A stretch of DNA of 64,000 nt, taken from NCBI GenBank assembly GCA_947396885.1, contig OX377206.1:9478778-9542777 (forward strand). The letters are read 5' to 3'. This document shows, in pieces, positions 52,741 through 63,132 of the stretch. A program made the position numbers and the translations under genes. Under the pieces are notes generated by a model. The model did not search any database and was not told the DNA's origin. It saw only the letters and a list, made by a program, of their open reading frames with translations. This DNA comes from Heligmosomoides polygyrus polygyrus (Eukaryota; Nematoda; Chromadorea; Rhabditida; Heligmosomidae). The first letter of the stretch is position 1. Every line of letters starts with the position of its first letter.

Positions 52741-53194
52741 TCGGGCCGCTTGTCGCAGGGCCACGTGGCGCGTCCCCGGGTGGTGGATAGGGGAATTAAA
52801 CGCGAACCAAATGCGACCGTGTACTGCCCAGAGACGCAGGTGGGATGCAGGGGATGGACTCCTTGCTCCTGCTGTGTCGGGTCGACGCGTTCCTTGTGCG
52901 TGGGAGCGGCATGTTCGTGCACAGTGTGCGTGGATGTGTCCGTGACTGTGCGGATTGTAACTGTGTCGGCTCGGCCAAAAGCTTGCACTCGGTAGACTGG
53001 GAGTACATCGTAAGGCGATTCGAGGCCGCCTCAAAAGTCTCGCCCCGTCCCTTCGGGCAGTCTGGCTGGCTGCCCGGAGTACCCCGCCCGCACGACAGAG
53101 CCTGACTAGCTACCCGTGTTGTATTCCAGTCAAACACAGCAGCACTAAAGGGCCTCATTCCCCTGACCCCGAAAGAGCCCCCATTTCTGCAGCG

Positions 53195-56100
53195 ATGGGA
53201 AGGACGAGTACGGAGAGGCTGCTAAAATCTCAGGGCCTAACCAGGCTGCGCAAATTGAGAAGGACTAGGATGACGATCTGTACTTACAACGCCCGCACGC
53301 TTGCATCGGAAGCATCCGTCGAGGACCTGATGATGCAAGCCAGGAAGATCAAGTACGACGTCATCGGACTGACCGAGACGAGAAGACACCACCCCCTGCA
53401 CGCCGCCTACGACTCCGGAGAAGAACTGTTCCTCGGAACATGCGACAGCAGAGGAGTAGGCGGCGTTGGTGTCCTCGTCAACACGCACTTGGCCATGAAC
53501 ATCGATTCGTACGAGTCTCTGACAAGCCGAATCGGACGTCTGCGACTGAAGCGATGTGGTTCCGTGCCAGCTTTGACTGTATTCGTCGCGTATGCCCCAA
53601 CATCCGACTACGACGACGAAGAGGTCGAAGCCTTCTACGTGGAGCTGGAGAGGTTCTATAAGGAAGATCACACCTTCTACAAGGTGATCGTCGGCGACTT
53701 CAACGCCAAAATCGGACCGCGAAGGTCGCCGGAAGAACTTCACATCGGAACCCACGGTTTGGAGTGGAACGAGCAAGGTGAAAGGCTGTCTGAGTTTATC
53801 ATGTCGACCAAGACCATCCATGGAAACTCGCAGTTCCAGAAGCCTCCCTCCCTACGATGGACCTGGGAATCTCCCGGTGGCCAGTTCCACAACGAGATTG
53901 ACCACATCATCTTCAACCCCAAATATTGCCTGACCGACGTCTCCGTTGTCCCCAAGTTCTACACGGGATCGGACCACCGCCTCCTTCGCGCGAGGTTCCG
54001 CTTTTCGCGTCAAGGAGAAAAGGCCGCGAAGTTCAAGAAGAGGAGTCCCAGAACGACCATCAACTGGGACCTCTACACCTCTCTTGCCGGTCTTTGGGAA
54101 GATGCCGTCATGGACAACGTCGACGAGGAATACGACCGCTTCGTGCACCATCTCCACGATAGTGCTAAGGGAGCCGAGAGCTTGAAGACCACCAAGAGAC
54201 GTCTGTCTCCGGAAACTCTCGAGCTGATACGCCAGCGTGGAGCAGCACGAGCGTCAGGCAACTACCAACTGACGTCCGAGCTTGCGAAGCTATGCAGAGA
54301 GGCGATAAAGGAGGATCTTAAGGAGAGAAGGGCGGAAGTGTTGGCTGAAGCTGCAGAGGCAGGGTTGAGCATCCGCAATGCCCGCCGGAACTTCGCCAAC
54401 TTCAAGACCAAGATGACAGCTCTCCGACGTCCCGACGGAACCGTCACCTCTTCCAGAAGGACCATGGAGAGGGCCATCCACGACTTCTACTCCGATCTCT
54501 TCGATAGCCACGTCCACCTGCCCCCATGCCATCTTCCGCAGGATGGATACGTCGTCCCCTCTGTTCTCCCTTCCGAGATCCGACACGCCATCTCGTCGGT
54601 GAAGAAACGTACAGCACCCGGTCCCGACAGGATCAGACCCGAACACCTGAAGAACCTTCCGCCTACGCTCATCAACACCCTGGCGCGGCTCTTCACACGT
54701 TACCTGTCGGAGTGCAAGGTTCCATCTCAGTGGAAGACCAGCAGAACCGTCTTGCTGTACAAGAAGGCAGACGTGCACGACATTGGCAACTATCGCCCGA
54801 TCTGCCTGTTGTCCGTAGTCTACAAGCTGTTCACTCGAGTTATCCTGAACAGGATTAGCAGAACGCTGGACGAAGGACAGCCATGCGAGCAAGCAGGATT
54901 TCGGAGAGGATTCAGCACGATCGACCACATACACACCATTACGAAGCTCATCGAAGTGTCGCGAGAGTACAAGCTGCCGCTGTGCCTTACGTTCATCGAC
55001 CTGAAGAAGGCATTCGACTCTGTCGAAACTGAAGCGGTCATCGAAGCCCTGCTCACTCAGGGCGTTCCTACTCAGTACATCAGAGTCTTCGAGAGCTGTA
55101 CAGTGGATTCACGACCAAGATCTCACCATTCTACAACGACGTCGTCGTCGACGTGAAGAGAGGGGTTCGGCAAGGGGATACCATATCCCCGAAGCTCTTC
55201 AGCGCCACTCTCGAAAACGTCATGCGCGAACTAGAATGGGAAGACATGGGAGTGAAGGTCGACGGCCGGCAACTACATCATCTTCGCTTCGCTGACGATA
55301 TCGTGCTCATAACGCCGAGCATCAGCCAGGCGGAGCGAATGCTGGCCGACTTCGATCGTGTATGTGGGAACGTTGGACTGCAGCTGAATCTTACGAAGAC
55401 GATGTTCATGAGGAACGGATGGGTTTCTGATGCCCCATTCTCGCTCAACGGAACGAGCATCTCCGAATGCTCCAGCTATGTGTATCTGGGTCGCGAAGTC
55501 AACATGGCCAACGACCTAGCACCAGAGCTGAGCAGGAGGAAAAGAGCGGCTTGGGGAGCTTTCAAGAGCGTCGAAGAAGTCGCGAAGAAGACGAAGAACG
55601 TCCGACTCCGTGCCCACCTATTCGACTCCACTGTTCTTCCTGCCCTAACATACGCCTCAGAGACCTGGGCTATACGAAAGCAGGATGAACACGCGATCAG
55701 CGTCGCGCAGCGTGGAATCGAGAGGACGATGCTTGGAGTGAAACGACTCACGCAAGTGAGAGAAGGCCTCCGGAGTTCCGAGCTTCGCCGACGCTCGAAG
55801 ATCAGAGACGCTGTCGCGTGGGCCAAGTTGTCGAAAATTAGGTGGGCCGACCACGTAATGCGCTTCGCAGACACCCGCTGGACGAGAGCCATCACCGACT
55901 GGATTCCGCGGGATGTCAAAAGAACACCAGGACGCCCACCAACGCGTTGGTCGGACTTCTTCGTGAAAGCCCTGAACGACGCTCTTCGTGTCCCTCGAGC
56001 GAGGAGGATCCATTGGACCACTCTGGCACGCGACAGGGACGAATGGAGACGCTGCTGGCACCCGCTCGAGCAATTCGATGATCAACGGGACGACAGGTGA
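53195..56100 (+). pseudogene. RTE endonuclease/reverse transcriptase, single frameshift
   Basis: Encodes the protein that nicks target DNA and copies the element RNA by target-primed reverse transcription. Residues 1-270 or so are the AP-like endonuclease: TYNARTL, GLTETRR, VGDFNAKIG, EIDHIIF and GSDHRLLRARF. The reverse transcriptase follows: [64 protein letters not shown] and the catalytic FADDIVLI. The C-terminal part includes [14 protein letters not shown]. The frame shifts once near 55085-55096, between YIRVF and ELYSGF, consistent with loss of one base. Otherwise about 968 residues are intact, near the usual RTE length. The start at 53195 is the first Met before the endonuclease. Confidence 0.95.
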
Positions 56101-56121
56101 TACAGGTGATACATTTCGATG

Positions 56122-56458
56122 AATTGTAATGAACAAGCATGCGCCTTCCTATCAAGGCGAATATTCACTGATAACATGGTGACCACCTTCGACCCTAGCT
56201 GGGCGTTTTATGGTGTTCAAAACCATAACGCATGAACTCCTCAGGTGTAGTTGCCCTAAAGTTTACTAACCAGCTTGCTTACCCCGAATCTACTGTTGAG
56301 CAGCGCGAATTTCAGAGATGGTGAAGAGGCATGGAAGAGGGATTCCAAACGAGGATTCATCAATTTTTACTCCATTAAATGCCTTCAGCGCCTCTTGTGT
56401 TCGAAACCACCAATTTTTCTTGGGTAACTTCCTTAGACCAGCTAGTCGAAAGGTTGAG
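56122..56458. other. Intron spacer
   Basis: Nothing recognised. Confidence 0.3.
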
Positions 56459-56689
56459 GCAGCGCGACAGGAGGTGCACCCGCCCCCTGCTGGGGGCGTG
56501 GCGTCAGGAGGTACACCGTTGTTCTGCGGACCGGAAACTTTTGTTTTGTGTGTCAGAGGTTTCGTAAGGCAGCCGTTAGACTCTCAGTGAAGCCTAGGGG
56601 GTTGGGGATGGGTGAGCAAGGGGGATGAGAGGAAAATAGCACGCCCCCCCCCCCCTCCGGGGGGCGGGTGTACCTCCTGACCGTCCCCC
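56459..56689. mobile_element. MITE-D copy 3 (about 231 bp)
   Basis: Starts GCAGCGCGACAGGAGGTGCA and ends GTACCTCCTGACCGTCCCCC, very similar to copy 2 throughout (CGGAAACTTTTGTTTTGTGT, GTTTCGTAAGGCAGCCGTTA). No clear direct repeat flanks it. Confidence 0.85.
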
Positions 56690-57105
56690 AAAGCTACATC
56701 GATCTACTGGAGATCATCGATTTTTTTTCATCAAATGTGGATGGTCCCCAAAACTAAAATTGCACCAATCCACTTTGATAGAAGACACATTTCGACATCA
56801 AACAACAGATGTCAATTCAAATTTTGTAACCAGTCTTAGCATTGATGGAGTGGATTAACCTTCAGTAAAAAAAAGGAAGAGTAAATTACTGGTAGGTCTC
56901 GAAGAGACGGACGTCACTGAACATCACTCACTGATATTGCACTTTGCCCTTTACTTTCTGACGCTCTTCAAAATTATCGACTTCATGTCACATCTGATTA
57001 TCCTACTAGTGGAGAACTTCACCCCAAGTACACGTGCACTTTAGTGGACCACCCCGGATAGAGGCTCCGATCCAGTCGATAATAGGAGCCGATATTCGAT
57101 GGGAA
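56690..57105. other. Intron spacer
   Basis: Nothing recognised. Confidence 0.3.
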
Positions 57106-57410
57106 AAGTGAACACTATTATAACTGTGGCAAATAAAAGACCTGCAAACGCATGACTACTATAGTTGTGCTTGATTCGAACATTTATTCGAATAGTTGTT
57201 CGAGTAGTCGAATAATCGATGTTTCTAGATTTTCGAATATTCATTCGAATTCGAATATCGATGGTTTTAAAAGGTCAAATATTCGTTCGCATTCGAACAT
57301 CGAACGAAAGCAATATAGACATATTAGAATATTATTCGAAAATCGAATATTTCAACTTTATTTGAGAATCAAACAATTTTATTTGAAAATCGAGTAAGTG
57401 TCAAATCTTC
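57106..57410 (+). repeat. TTCGAATA-rich inverted repeat, left arm
   Basis: Contains AAAAGTGAACACTATTATAA, CTACTATAGTTGTGCTTGAT and many ATTCGAAT words. It matches 60751-61055 in inverted orientation over about 300 bp with moderate divergence. Confidence 0.8.
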
Positions 57411-58454
57411 AAGCACGGTACCTGATTCAAACAAAATCATTCGACTACTTGAATATTCGAATAAACGAAAAATGGAGCTTATTCGACTTTCGATCATTCG
57501 AGAAATTGATGAGCGAATAAATTCATTCATTCATTCTCTCAATGTCTTAGACATCGAACAAATCCGTTCATTTATTCGTTCGATAGAATTTCTCAAAAGC
57601 ACTACTTTAATGCCTACTAGTCAAGGCAAAAAAGGAGAAGATCACCTATCCAATTTACCCAGTTCCTACTAGATACAACAATATTTTTCTTTTATTCGGT
57701 TGACCCATAAATAACGTCGAATGTTGTTAACCTGTTTTGAATGGTCTATTGCATTAAGATTACGGGACATTCTGGAAGCAATTTGTGTAATTTCTAAAAG
57801 CAGTAAGGCTTCATAAAACCGATAGATATCATTCAAAAACAATACAAATTCCGCCAGTATTCGGAGCTTTAATATGCTGCGGACACAGGATGTCTTTTTT
57901 TTTCATTACGAGTTTCAAACTGACGTTAGAACCAAAAGAATCAATCGAAAAACTCAAAAAATGTTCGGAAAGAATTTCCCCAGCAAACATGTAGTACAGC
58001 TTTGGCATCATTCCTTTTACGCCTACTTCAATTTTCTCCACTTTCCTGTGGCTGACTGGTTTTCCACCGCGCTGGATTTGGTCTATATTGTTTCTTCTTT
58101 TTTCGTCATTGTACTAGCATCCCTACGTGTTTTTATTGATTTGTGGCGCATAGTATGAGAAAATGAAATAGTTTAACAAATACACAGAATTCGTAAACGT
58201 TACGAATTACCTTACGAGTTCCTAAAGAAAAAGACCGGGGCTGGACTACCATGGACATAAATTCTTTAAAAAAACGTATTCCTACATATCTACATATACA
58301 TTCAATATAAGGGAAAACCCTAATGATTTCGGCATCCAAGACTGCGTACAAGTACAGAACAAGTTTAAGTCGAGGAGGAAATCGTGCCCATTTAAAAAAA
58401 TTGTAGAAAGCCATTTCTCAATTATATTGTTTCAGCTAAATTAGCTAGACCTAA
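57411..58454. other. Intron spacer
   Basis: More TTCGAATA words up to 57600, then AT-rich sequence. A frame of 94 codons (57874-58158) has a hydrophobic end but no recognised domain or splice signals. Confidence 0.3.
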
Positions 58455-58590
58455 GCGTTAGTTCATAGTTGTGACGCTTCGCGGCGCGACAGCATAGCCG
58501 GAATATATATCGATCGGGTTAGGCGAAAATCGATATCGATATGGAGACCGTAATGCCACGCCGCGTGGTAGCGCAAGTATAAACTAGGGC
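58455..58590. mobile_element. MITE-A copy 4 (136 bp)
   Basis: Left end diverged (GCGTTAGTTCATAGTTGTGA), right end GCGCAAGTATAAACTAGGGC; TAA on both sides. GC-rich arms around GATATCGATATGG. Confidence 0.82.
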
Positions 58591-59089
58591 TAAGGCATTG
58601 GGGAACGTAATATGAAGTAGCAGCAACCTACTAGCCTCATAAATATTTTCAGTGTACGAAATTGAATGGAAAAATGGAGCTCGTTACTATTGTTAAAAAG
58701 AGTGATCAGAAGACAAGAAAGCCTTAACATTTGGTGATCAACTCCTAAGAAGCTAAATGAACAGCACATGAGGAATTTCGTTCAACTAGCATACTCCTCA
58801 AATCGCTACAGAGGTAAATACCATCTGAAGAAATCTAGGATCTATCCTAGTTGGAGAGGGCAGCGCTACAAAGTCAAACAAGGTGGCCCATCCCGGTAGA
58901 AAATTACATATAACGGTGCTCTCATAGGGTAGCTGAGTGTGTAGTCCTTGTGAAATGGTGCCCTTTGAATTTTACCGTCGTTGTCAAAAATACTCAAGGA
59001 TAGATCCAAAATCTAACAGTATGCATAAGTTAAAAACTGATCTAAAGACTAAGCCACCCTTCACGTATTCATCAACTCAAGAAGTCTAT
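58591..59089. other. Intron spacer
   Basis: AT-rich; GGATCTATCCTAGTTGGAGA near 58840 resembles TATCCTAGTCGGAAGGGGCA near 32112, a minor repeat. Confidence 0.35.
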
Positions 59090-59312
59090 ATGTTGTTACA
59101 GGATGTTTTGTTGCGATCAAAACTCTTGCGTCAGGCGGGACTCGAATCCGCATCTTCTGCTTTCCGGGCAGCGATGTTCGCCTTACACCACCGGCGCTGT
59201 TTGACCGCACGTAACATCCGCGATATCCTCGAGGTCCGTTAGCACCCACCCGTGATACGGGGATGGGCCGGTCGCCCATCCCCGTATCACAGGTGGGTGC
59301 TAACGGACCTCG
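59090..59312 (-). mobile_element. SINE-2 (tRNA-headed) with a foldback end
   Basis: The minus strand of 59121-59190 reads as a tRNA-like head: GGTGGTGTAAGGCG (A box region), CTGC-CCGGAAA-GCAG (anticodon-like stem and 7-base loop) and GCGGATTCGAGTCCCGC (B box, TTCGA). The body contains GATATCGCGGATGTTACGTG and TTTTGATCGCAACAAAACAT. Relatives are at 18920 and 63415. Confidence 0.65.
59230..59312. repeat. Near-perfect 83-bp hairpin
   Basis: CGAGGTCCGTTAGCACCCAC and GTGATACGGGGATGGGC pair with their complements across a 5-base CGGTC loop; arms are about 38 bp with one mismatch or bulge. Strong foldback, adjoining the SINE-2 head. Confidence 0.92.
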
Positions 59313-59571
59313 ACGATTCAAGAAGTCTATGTTTTCACGAAAGGCTTAACCGTAACACAGAATCAAAAAGGACATAAAGATTCTGACAGAATTTATTTAC
59401 GCTGAAATACTGATCCATGGACGGGGGTGATTTAATTCGTAGGTAAATTACAAATAAATATGCATGCGTATAAGATTTGATTAGTTGGTACATAGAAGGT
59501 GAGCAACGTACATTCGAGCAAGGAGTGAGAGTGTAATAGTAAAGTTAAACATTCATATCATGCTGAATAAG

Positions 59572-59870
59572 CATAAAGGACGAAAGGGCGTTCGTCAATC
59601 CCTTTTGTGATGCGCCACGCATTCTACTTCTGCGGGATGTCGTGGAGACGACTTGAATGCGTACCGGGCGTGGACAATGACCTGAGGTGTCCAGCCGATG
59701 AACAAGTCAGCGTTTTATCCTTCCCATACAAGTCTGAGATGCCAATTCGCCGACCTCGGAAGGATGGAAGAGTTGGCTTGGTTGGCCTGGGCGGGAAATC
59801 CGAACCAGGAACCTGATATCGGGTGCAAGCGACAGCCGCTACCTCCTCCAACTGCGCTACACGCGCCCAT
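59572..59870 (-). mobile_element. SINE-1, full length, intronic
   Basis: GCATAAAGGACGAAAGGGCG tail side, GGGATGTCGTGGAGACGACT, CAGCCGATGAACAAGTCAGC, GGGAAATCCGAACCAGGAAC and CTGCGCTACACGCGCCC. A small duplication (TTGGCTTGGTTGGCCTGG) marks this copy. Confidence 0.92.
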
Positions 59871-60377
59871 ACCAGTAATTGAAAATCAAAATATGCCACT
59901 TAAATAACGCATTCCAAAAATATCCAATCGGATATCGAATAATCGAGCACGATATGGATATTTTACATTGAAGTACGATGGAGGGCAATTTTGACACAAA
60001 ACCCGTCAGTAAAATAAAAAGTGTTTTTTAACAACAACTCTTTGCACAAACGTATTTTAGCTTTATCTGATCACTTCAAATCAATTTTAGAAAATTATTT
60101 CCATAAAATAACTATTTAAAAGTTCAATATAACAATAAAAAGCACTGTTATATTATATAAACTCCCTGCTTCACTGATGGGGTACCAAAAAGTGCAGTAA
60201 TAAAAAGGATTCGTCTGGAGGAAATTGGACTAATAAAAATTTATTTTTACTTTCTCATCTTGTTCGGGGTTATTCGTGTGTGACGACTTCAATCTAATAT
60301 TATTGTTTAGCCGAGCTAATAAGGTGGAAATCAGCTGTTAAAGGCTCACATTCACTAAACACACAATTTTGTAATAA
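59871..60377. other. Intron spacer
   Basis: AT-rich; nothing recognised. Confidence 0.35.
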
Positions 60378-60645
60378 AAAGGACAAAGGATGGCGTTACG
60401 CAATACCTTTTGGAATGCGCTACGCACTCTACTTCTACGAGATGTCGTTGAGGTCATCTGAATGCGTATTCGGCCACAGAATGACCTGCGGTGGCCAGCC
60501 GATGAACAAGTCAGCTCTCTATCCTTCCCAGACAATTTGGTACCAGTTGACCGACCATGGCCTGGGGAGAAACCCGAACCAAGAACCTGGTATCGGGTGA
60601 GCGCGACAGACGACACATCCTCCGACTGCGCTTCACACGCTCATT
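60378..60645 (-). mobile_element. SINE-1, full length with a central deletion, intronic
   Basis: AAAGGACAAAGGATGGCGTT, GGAATGCGCTACGCACTCTA, CAGCCGATGAACAAGTCAGC, then a shortened body (GACCATGGCCTGGGGAGAAA) and CTGCGCTTCACACGCTC. Confidence 0.88.
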
Positions 60646-60750
60646 AGATGGATAATCCTATATAACAAATAAATCCATCTAGAGCTCCTATTGAAGGTCA
60701 ATACGTCACACCTAATTTTTTGGTCGAGCTACAAAAAATAAGATTAGATA

Positions 60751-61055
60751 GATTTGAAGCTTACTCGATTTTCGAATAATATTGTTTGACTTTCGAATAA
60801 AGAGAAAATATTCGATTTTCGAATAATACTCGGATATAGCTCCCGTTCGATGTTTGAATGCAAACGAATATTTCACCTTTTTAAACCATCGATATTCGAG
60901 CTCAAATGAATATTCGGAAATCTAGAAATATCGATTATTCGACTACTCAAACAACTATTCGAATAAATTGTTCGAATCGAGTACAACTATAGTAGGTATG
61001 CGTTGGCAGGTTTTTTTTATTGCCACAGTTATAGTAGTGTTCACTTTCGTTAGCA
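60751..61055 (-). repeat. TTCGAATA-rich inverted repeat, right arm
   Basis: Complement of the block at 57106-57410, including GTGAACACTACTATAACTGT and the TTATTCGAAAATCGAATA words when read on the minus strand. It ends about 110 bases from exon 1. Confidence 0.8.
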
Positions 61056-61163
61056 AAGTGAATACCGAAGTCAGCAAAACTACTAGCTCTTGTGGAGAAA
61101 ATAGATGCGATTTCAAATTACGCAACAAATATATATGAACAAAATAACTAACGTAAAAGATAC

Positions 61164-61262
61164 CTGCTTGAAGATTGATGGAAAGAGTGGAATAGTCGAA
61201 CTCCTGGTTCATACCGTCCAAGGAGCCGCACTCCTCGTCCTCAAAATACGCACGGCTGTCCG
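61164..61262 (-). CDS. MCT-like gene, exon 1 of those visible (N-terminal cytoplasmic)
   Basis: Open for 32 codons (DSRAYFEDEECG...), flanked by a TTGTTCAG acceptor and a GTATCT donor. It begins with two bases of a split codon, so another coding exon lies upstream. It ends in phase 1, and its last G joins GT of exon 2 to give glycine (...NLQAG-ADV). The peptide is acidic and hydrophilic, as expected before helix 1. The long gap to exon 2 makes this less certain than the downstream exons. Confidence 0.72.
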
Positions 61263-62627
61263 CTGAACAAAGAGACATTAGCTTATTGTGGCAGCGATGA
61301 CAAAAAATCAATAGTACAGCGAAAATCGATTTCTAGCTATCTATCGATGAAATTTGGGTAGCGACAAAAGGCGCGCTAAAGAGCCGGAGCATTGCGTTGT
61401 GGAGTAGGTTCGAGAAATCGCCATCGCGACGGGATGGAGGATGTCTATGAAATTTGACAGGAGCTAGTGAAGATCAACGGATTCAGTAATCGATAACAGT
61501 AGGAAATGGACGAAGAAGACGTTCGATAGTCATCAGTCCTGGCTAGGTGAACTTTTAAGTAGAACAAAAACGGAGAATCACGTCATCGTCACACAGGCTG
61601 CCCGCCACTCATCAAAGTGTCACGGTAATCACTGATGACGCACACACTACGAACTGTAGTAAAGCGAACAGGGGGTGATTGGCTTGATATTCAGAATGCG
61701 CGGTCCGGAGACGAACAACTGGTGCGTGGCCGCACCGGAAGTACTCTTCCGAATCGACTGGGGAGGGTGACCAGCGCGGTGACCCAACTGGTGCACCCCA
61801 CCCACGACGACTGGAGTAACGGCACATTAAAACCCAGTCGATAAGGGGGATCAGATCGTGTTTGCTCAGCTTATCTAAGGAGCGCATTACCAGCCGGCCG
61901 ACGAGCCCGACGACTAGGGGAGTTCAGCGCTGTTTGCGCAAGGGCAAATGGCTGAGGCACGGCTGAAATTGAGGCGCTTTCAATGCGGCACTGAATCATC
62001 GCCAGGCTCTCTCTCTCTCGCTCATTCATCGCGTTGCTCATCCGTCTATTCTGTTCGCTGTAGAAGCAGATTCGTCAGATTCTGATATACATCGAGAACA
62101 GTTGGCTATTGATCAGCCGGGGCGAAAGGTGTGTCGAACGAGGGCATGTGCAAGGCATGTGCCGTATTCTGCCGCCTGACGAAAACAGCATGAAGAATCG
62201 GAACGGTTTCGTAAAAAAAAAGCGGCCAAAAGTGGTGCAGCAAAATGTGCAACTTTCACGTCGAAATGGACACTTTTCAAATAAAATTGAATACTTTTCT
62301 AAACGCGAACTCCTCCAAATCGAAATGACCTTCAAACAGGTTAGACTACAGACTCAACAAGATGGTTAGAGTAATTTTTTGTTCAAGGAAAATTTGGTAT
62401 AATATTCCTTGATTTTTTACTTACCTGTCTCAATAAGTGGAATAATTTTGTAAAAAAAATCATTCTCTCAACCACTGTGTTGGTTAGCGCGCTTTCAAAC
62501 TTGGCCTGATCATGTTCTACGGATTTATGCTGATTGTGTCTTCTTTATCGTTTTGTTGCCGTTTTTCTTTTCCAAATGTAGTATCACATGTAGTAAATCG
62601 AATCAATTCGAAGCGAAAAATTCAGGG
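61263..62627. other. Upstream of the first visible exon
   Basis: Should hold intron, further 5' exons or promoter of the MCT-like gene. A minus-strand GTAAGT donor at about 62418-62423 follows an open stretch, but no phase-compatible coding exon with a start could be built. A CTCTCTCTCTCTCGCTC run is at 62010. Confidence 0.4.
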
Positions 62628-62915
62628 CGCGTGTAGCGCAAACGGAAGAGGTGCTAGCTGTAGCGCGCACCCGATACCAGGTTCCTGGTTCGAAGTTCCC
62701 GCCCAGGCTAACCAAGCCATCCGTCCCTCCTGAATCTATGAATTGGTACCAGACTTGTCTGGGAAGGATAGAGCGCTGGCTTCCTCATCGACTGGCCACC
62801 GTGAGTCATTGTGTGACCAAATATGTATTCAAATCGTCTCCACAACATCCCCTAGAAATAGAGTGCGTAGCGCATCCCAAAAGGAATTGAGTAACGCCGT
62901 TTGTCCTCTTTATGC
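62628..62915 (+). mobile_element. SINE-1, full length
   Basis: GGCGCGTGTAGCGCAAACGG, CTGGTTCGAAGTTCCCGCCC (B box), GAATTGGTACCAGACTTGTC, GTGCGTAGCGCATCCCAAAA and CGCCGTTTGTCCTCTTTATG. Confidence 0.93.
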
Positions 62916-63132
62916 CCCAGTATTCACTGTGAAAATAAAATAAAATGGTAGGCGCTATAGTTATGTACTTCTTCATTGGAATTCGCGATATGGTCAGTTA
63001 CGTACTTAGTTTACAGGAATTTAAAACATTGCAAACACCCGTAAAGGGCCAAAGTGACAGTCATGAAGAGCTTCGCCTATGAGAAACCTTGAAAAAACTG
63101 CAGAAAAACAGATGAACGTTGGCTTGATTGGG

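Larger units (their letters stand above)
52689..56111 (+). mobile_element. Full-length RTE-type LINE (3423 bp, 10-bp target duplication)
   Basis: Flanked by the direct repeat CATTTCGATG at 52679-52688 and 56112-56121. It has about 500 bp of 5' leader, one long frame encoding endonuclease and reverse transcriptase, and almost no 3' untranslated region, ending in two GGTGATACA units instead of poly(A). All of this is typical of the RTE clade. It lies in the first visible intron of the MCT-like gene, on the opposite strand. Confidence 0.95.
49405..61163 (-). other. 11.8-kb intron of the MCT-like gene
   Basis: This interval separates visible exon 1 from exon 2. It contains mariner MLE-4b, MITEs A, B, D and E, the full-length RTE LINE (opposite strand to the gene), TTCGAATA-rich inverted repeats, a SINE-2 copy with a foldback hairpin, and two SINE-1 copies. 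Splice phases on both sides agree (1), supporting one intron, though small unseen exons cannot be excluded. Confidence 0.6.
26225..61262 (-). other. Host gene: SLC16/MCT-like monocarboxylate transporter, 16 exons, 5' end missing
   Basis: A split gene encoding a proton-coupled monocarboxylate-transporter-like membrane protein of the major facilitator superfamily. Members move lactate, pyruvate or related acids across membranes; the substrate here cannot be told. Visible exons encode about 788 residues: a hydrophilic N-terminus, helix 1 with the family signature DGGYGW, helices 2-6, a long cytoplasmic loop of about 220 residues, helices 7-12, and an acidic, coiled-coil-like C-terminal tail. Exon edges were set by GT/AG signals, continuous reading frame and phase. 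All joins agree except exon 6 to exon 7, where a short exon must be missing. No start codon was found, so the first visible exon is internal. The gene spans at least 35 kb, mostly transposon-filled intron. Family assignment is firm; orthology to a named C. elegans gene was not attempted. Confidence 0.88.

Noticed and set aside
52660..53194. Open frames in the RTE leader as a separate first ORF
   Set aside because: Frames on both strands overlap and none shows a domain; RTE elements usually have one main ORF, so the region is treated as leader.
57874..58158. 94-codon frame with a hydrophobic C-terminus
   Set aside because: It lies inside the intron on the opposite strand, with poly-T near its start and no homology recognised.
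62424..62480. 5' exon of the MCT-like gene ending at a GTAAGT donor
   Set aside because: The only frame that gives the needed phase 1 has an upstream stop and no ATG. It could be a non-coding exon, but nothing shows it.
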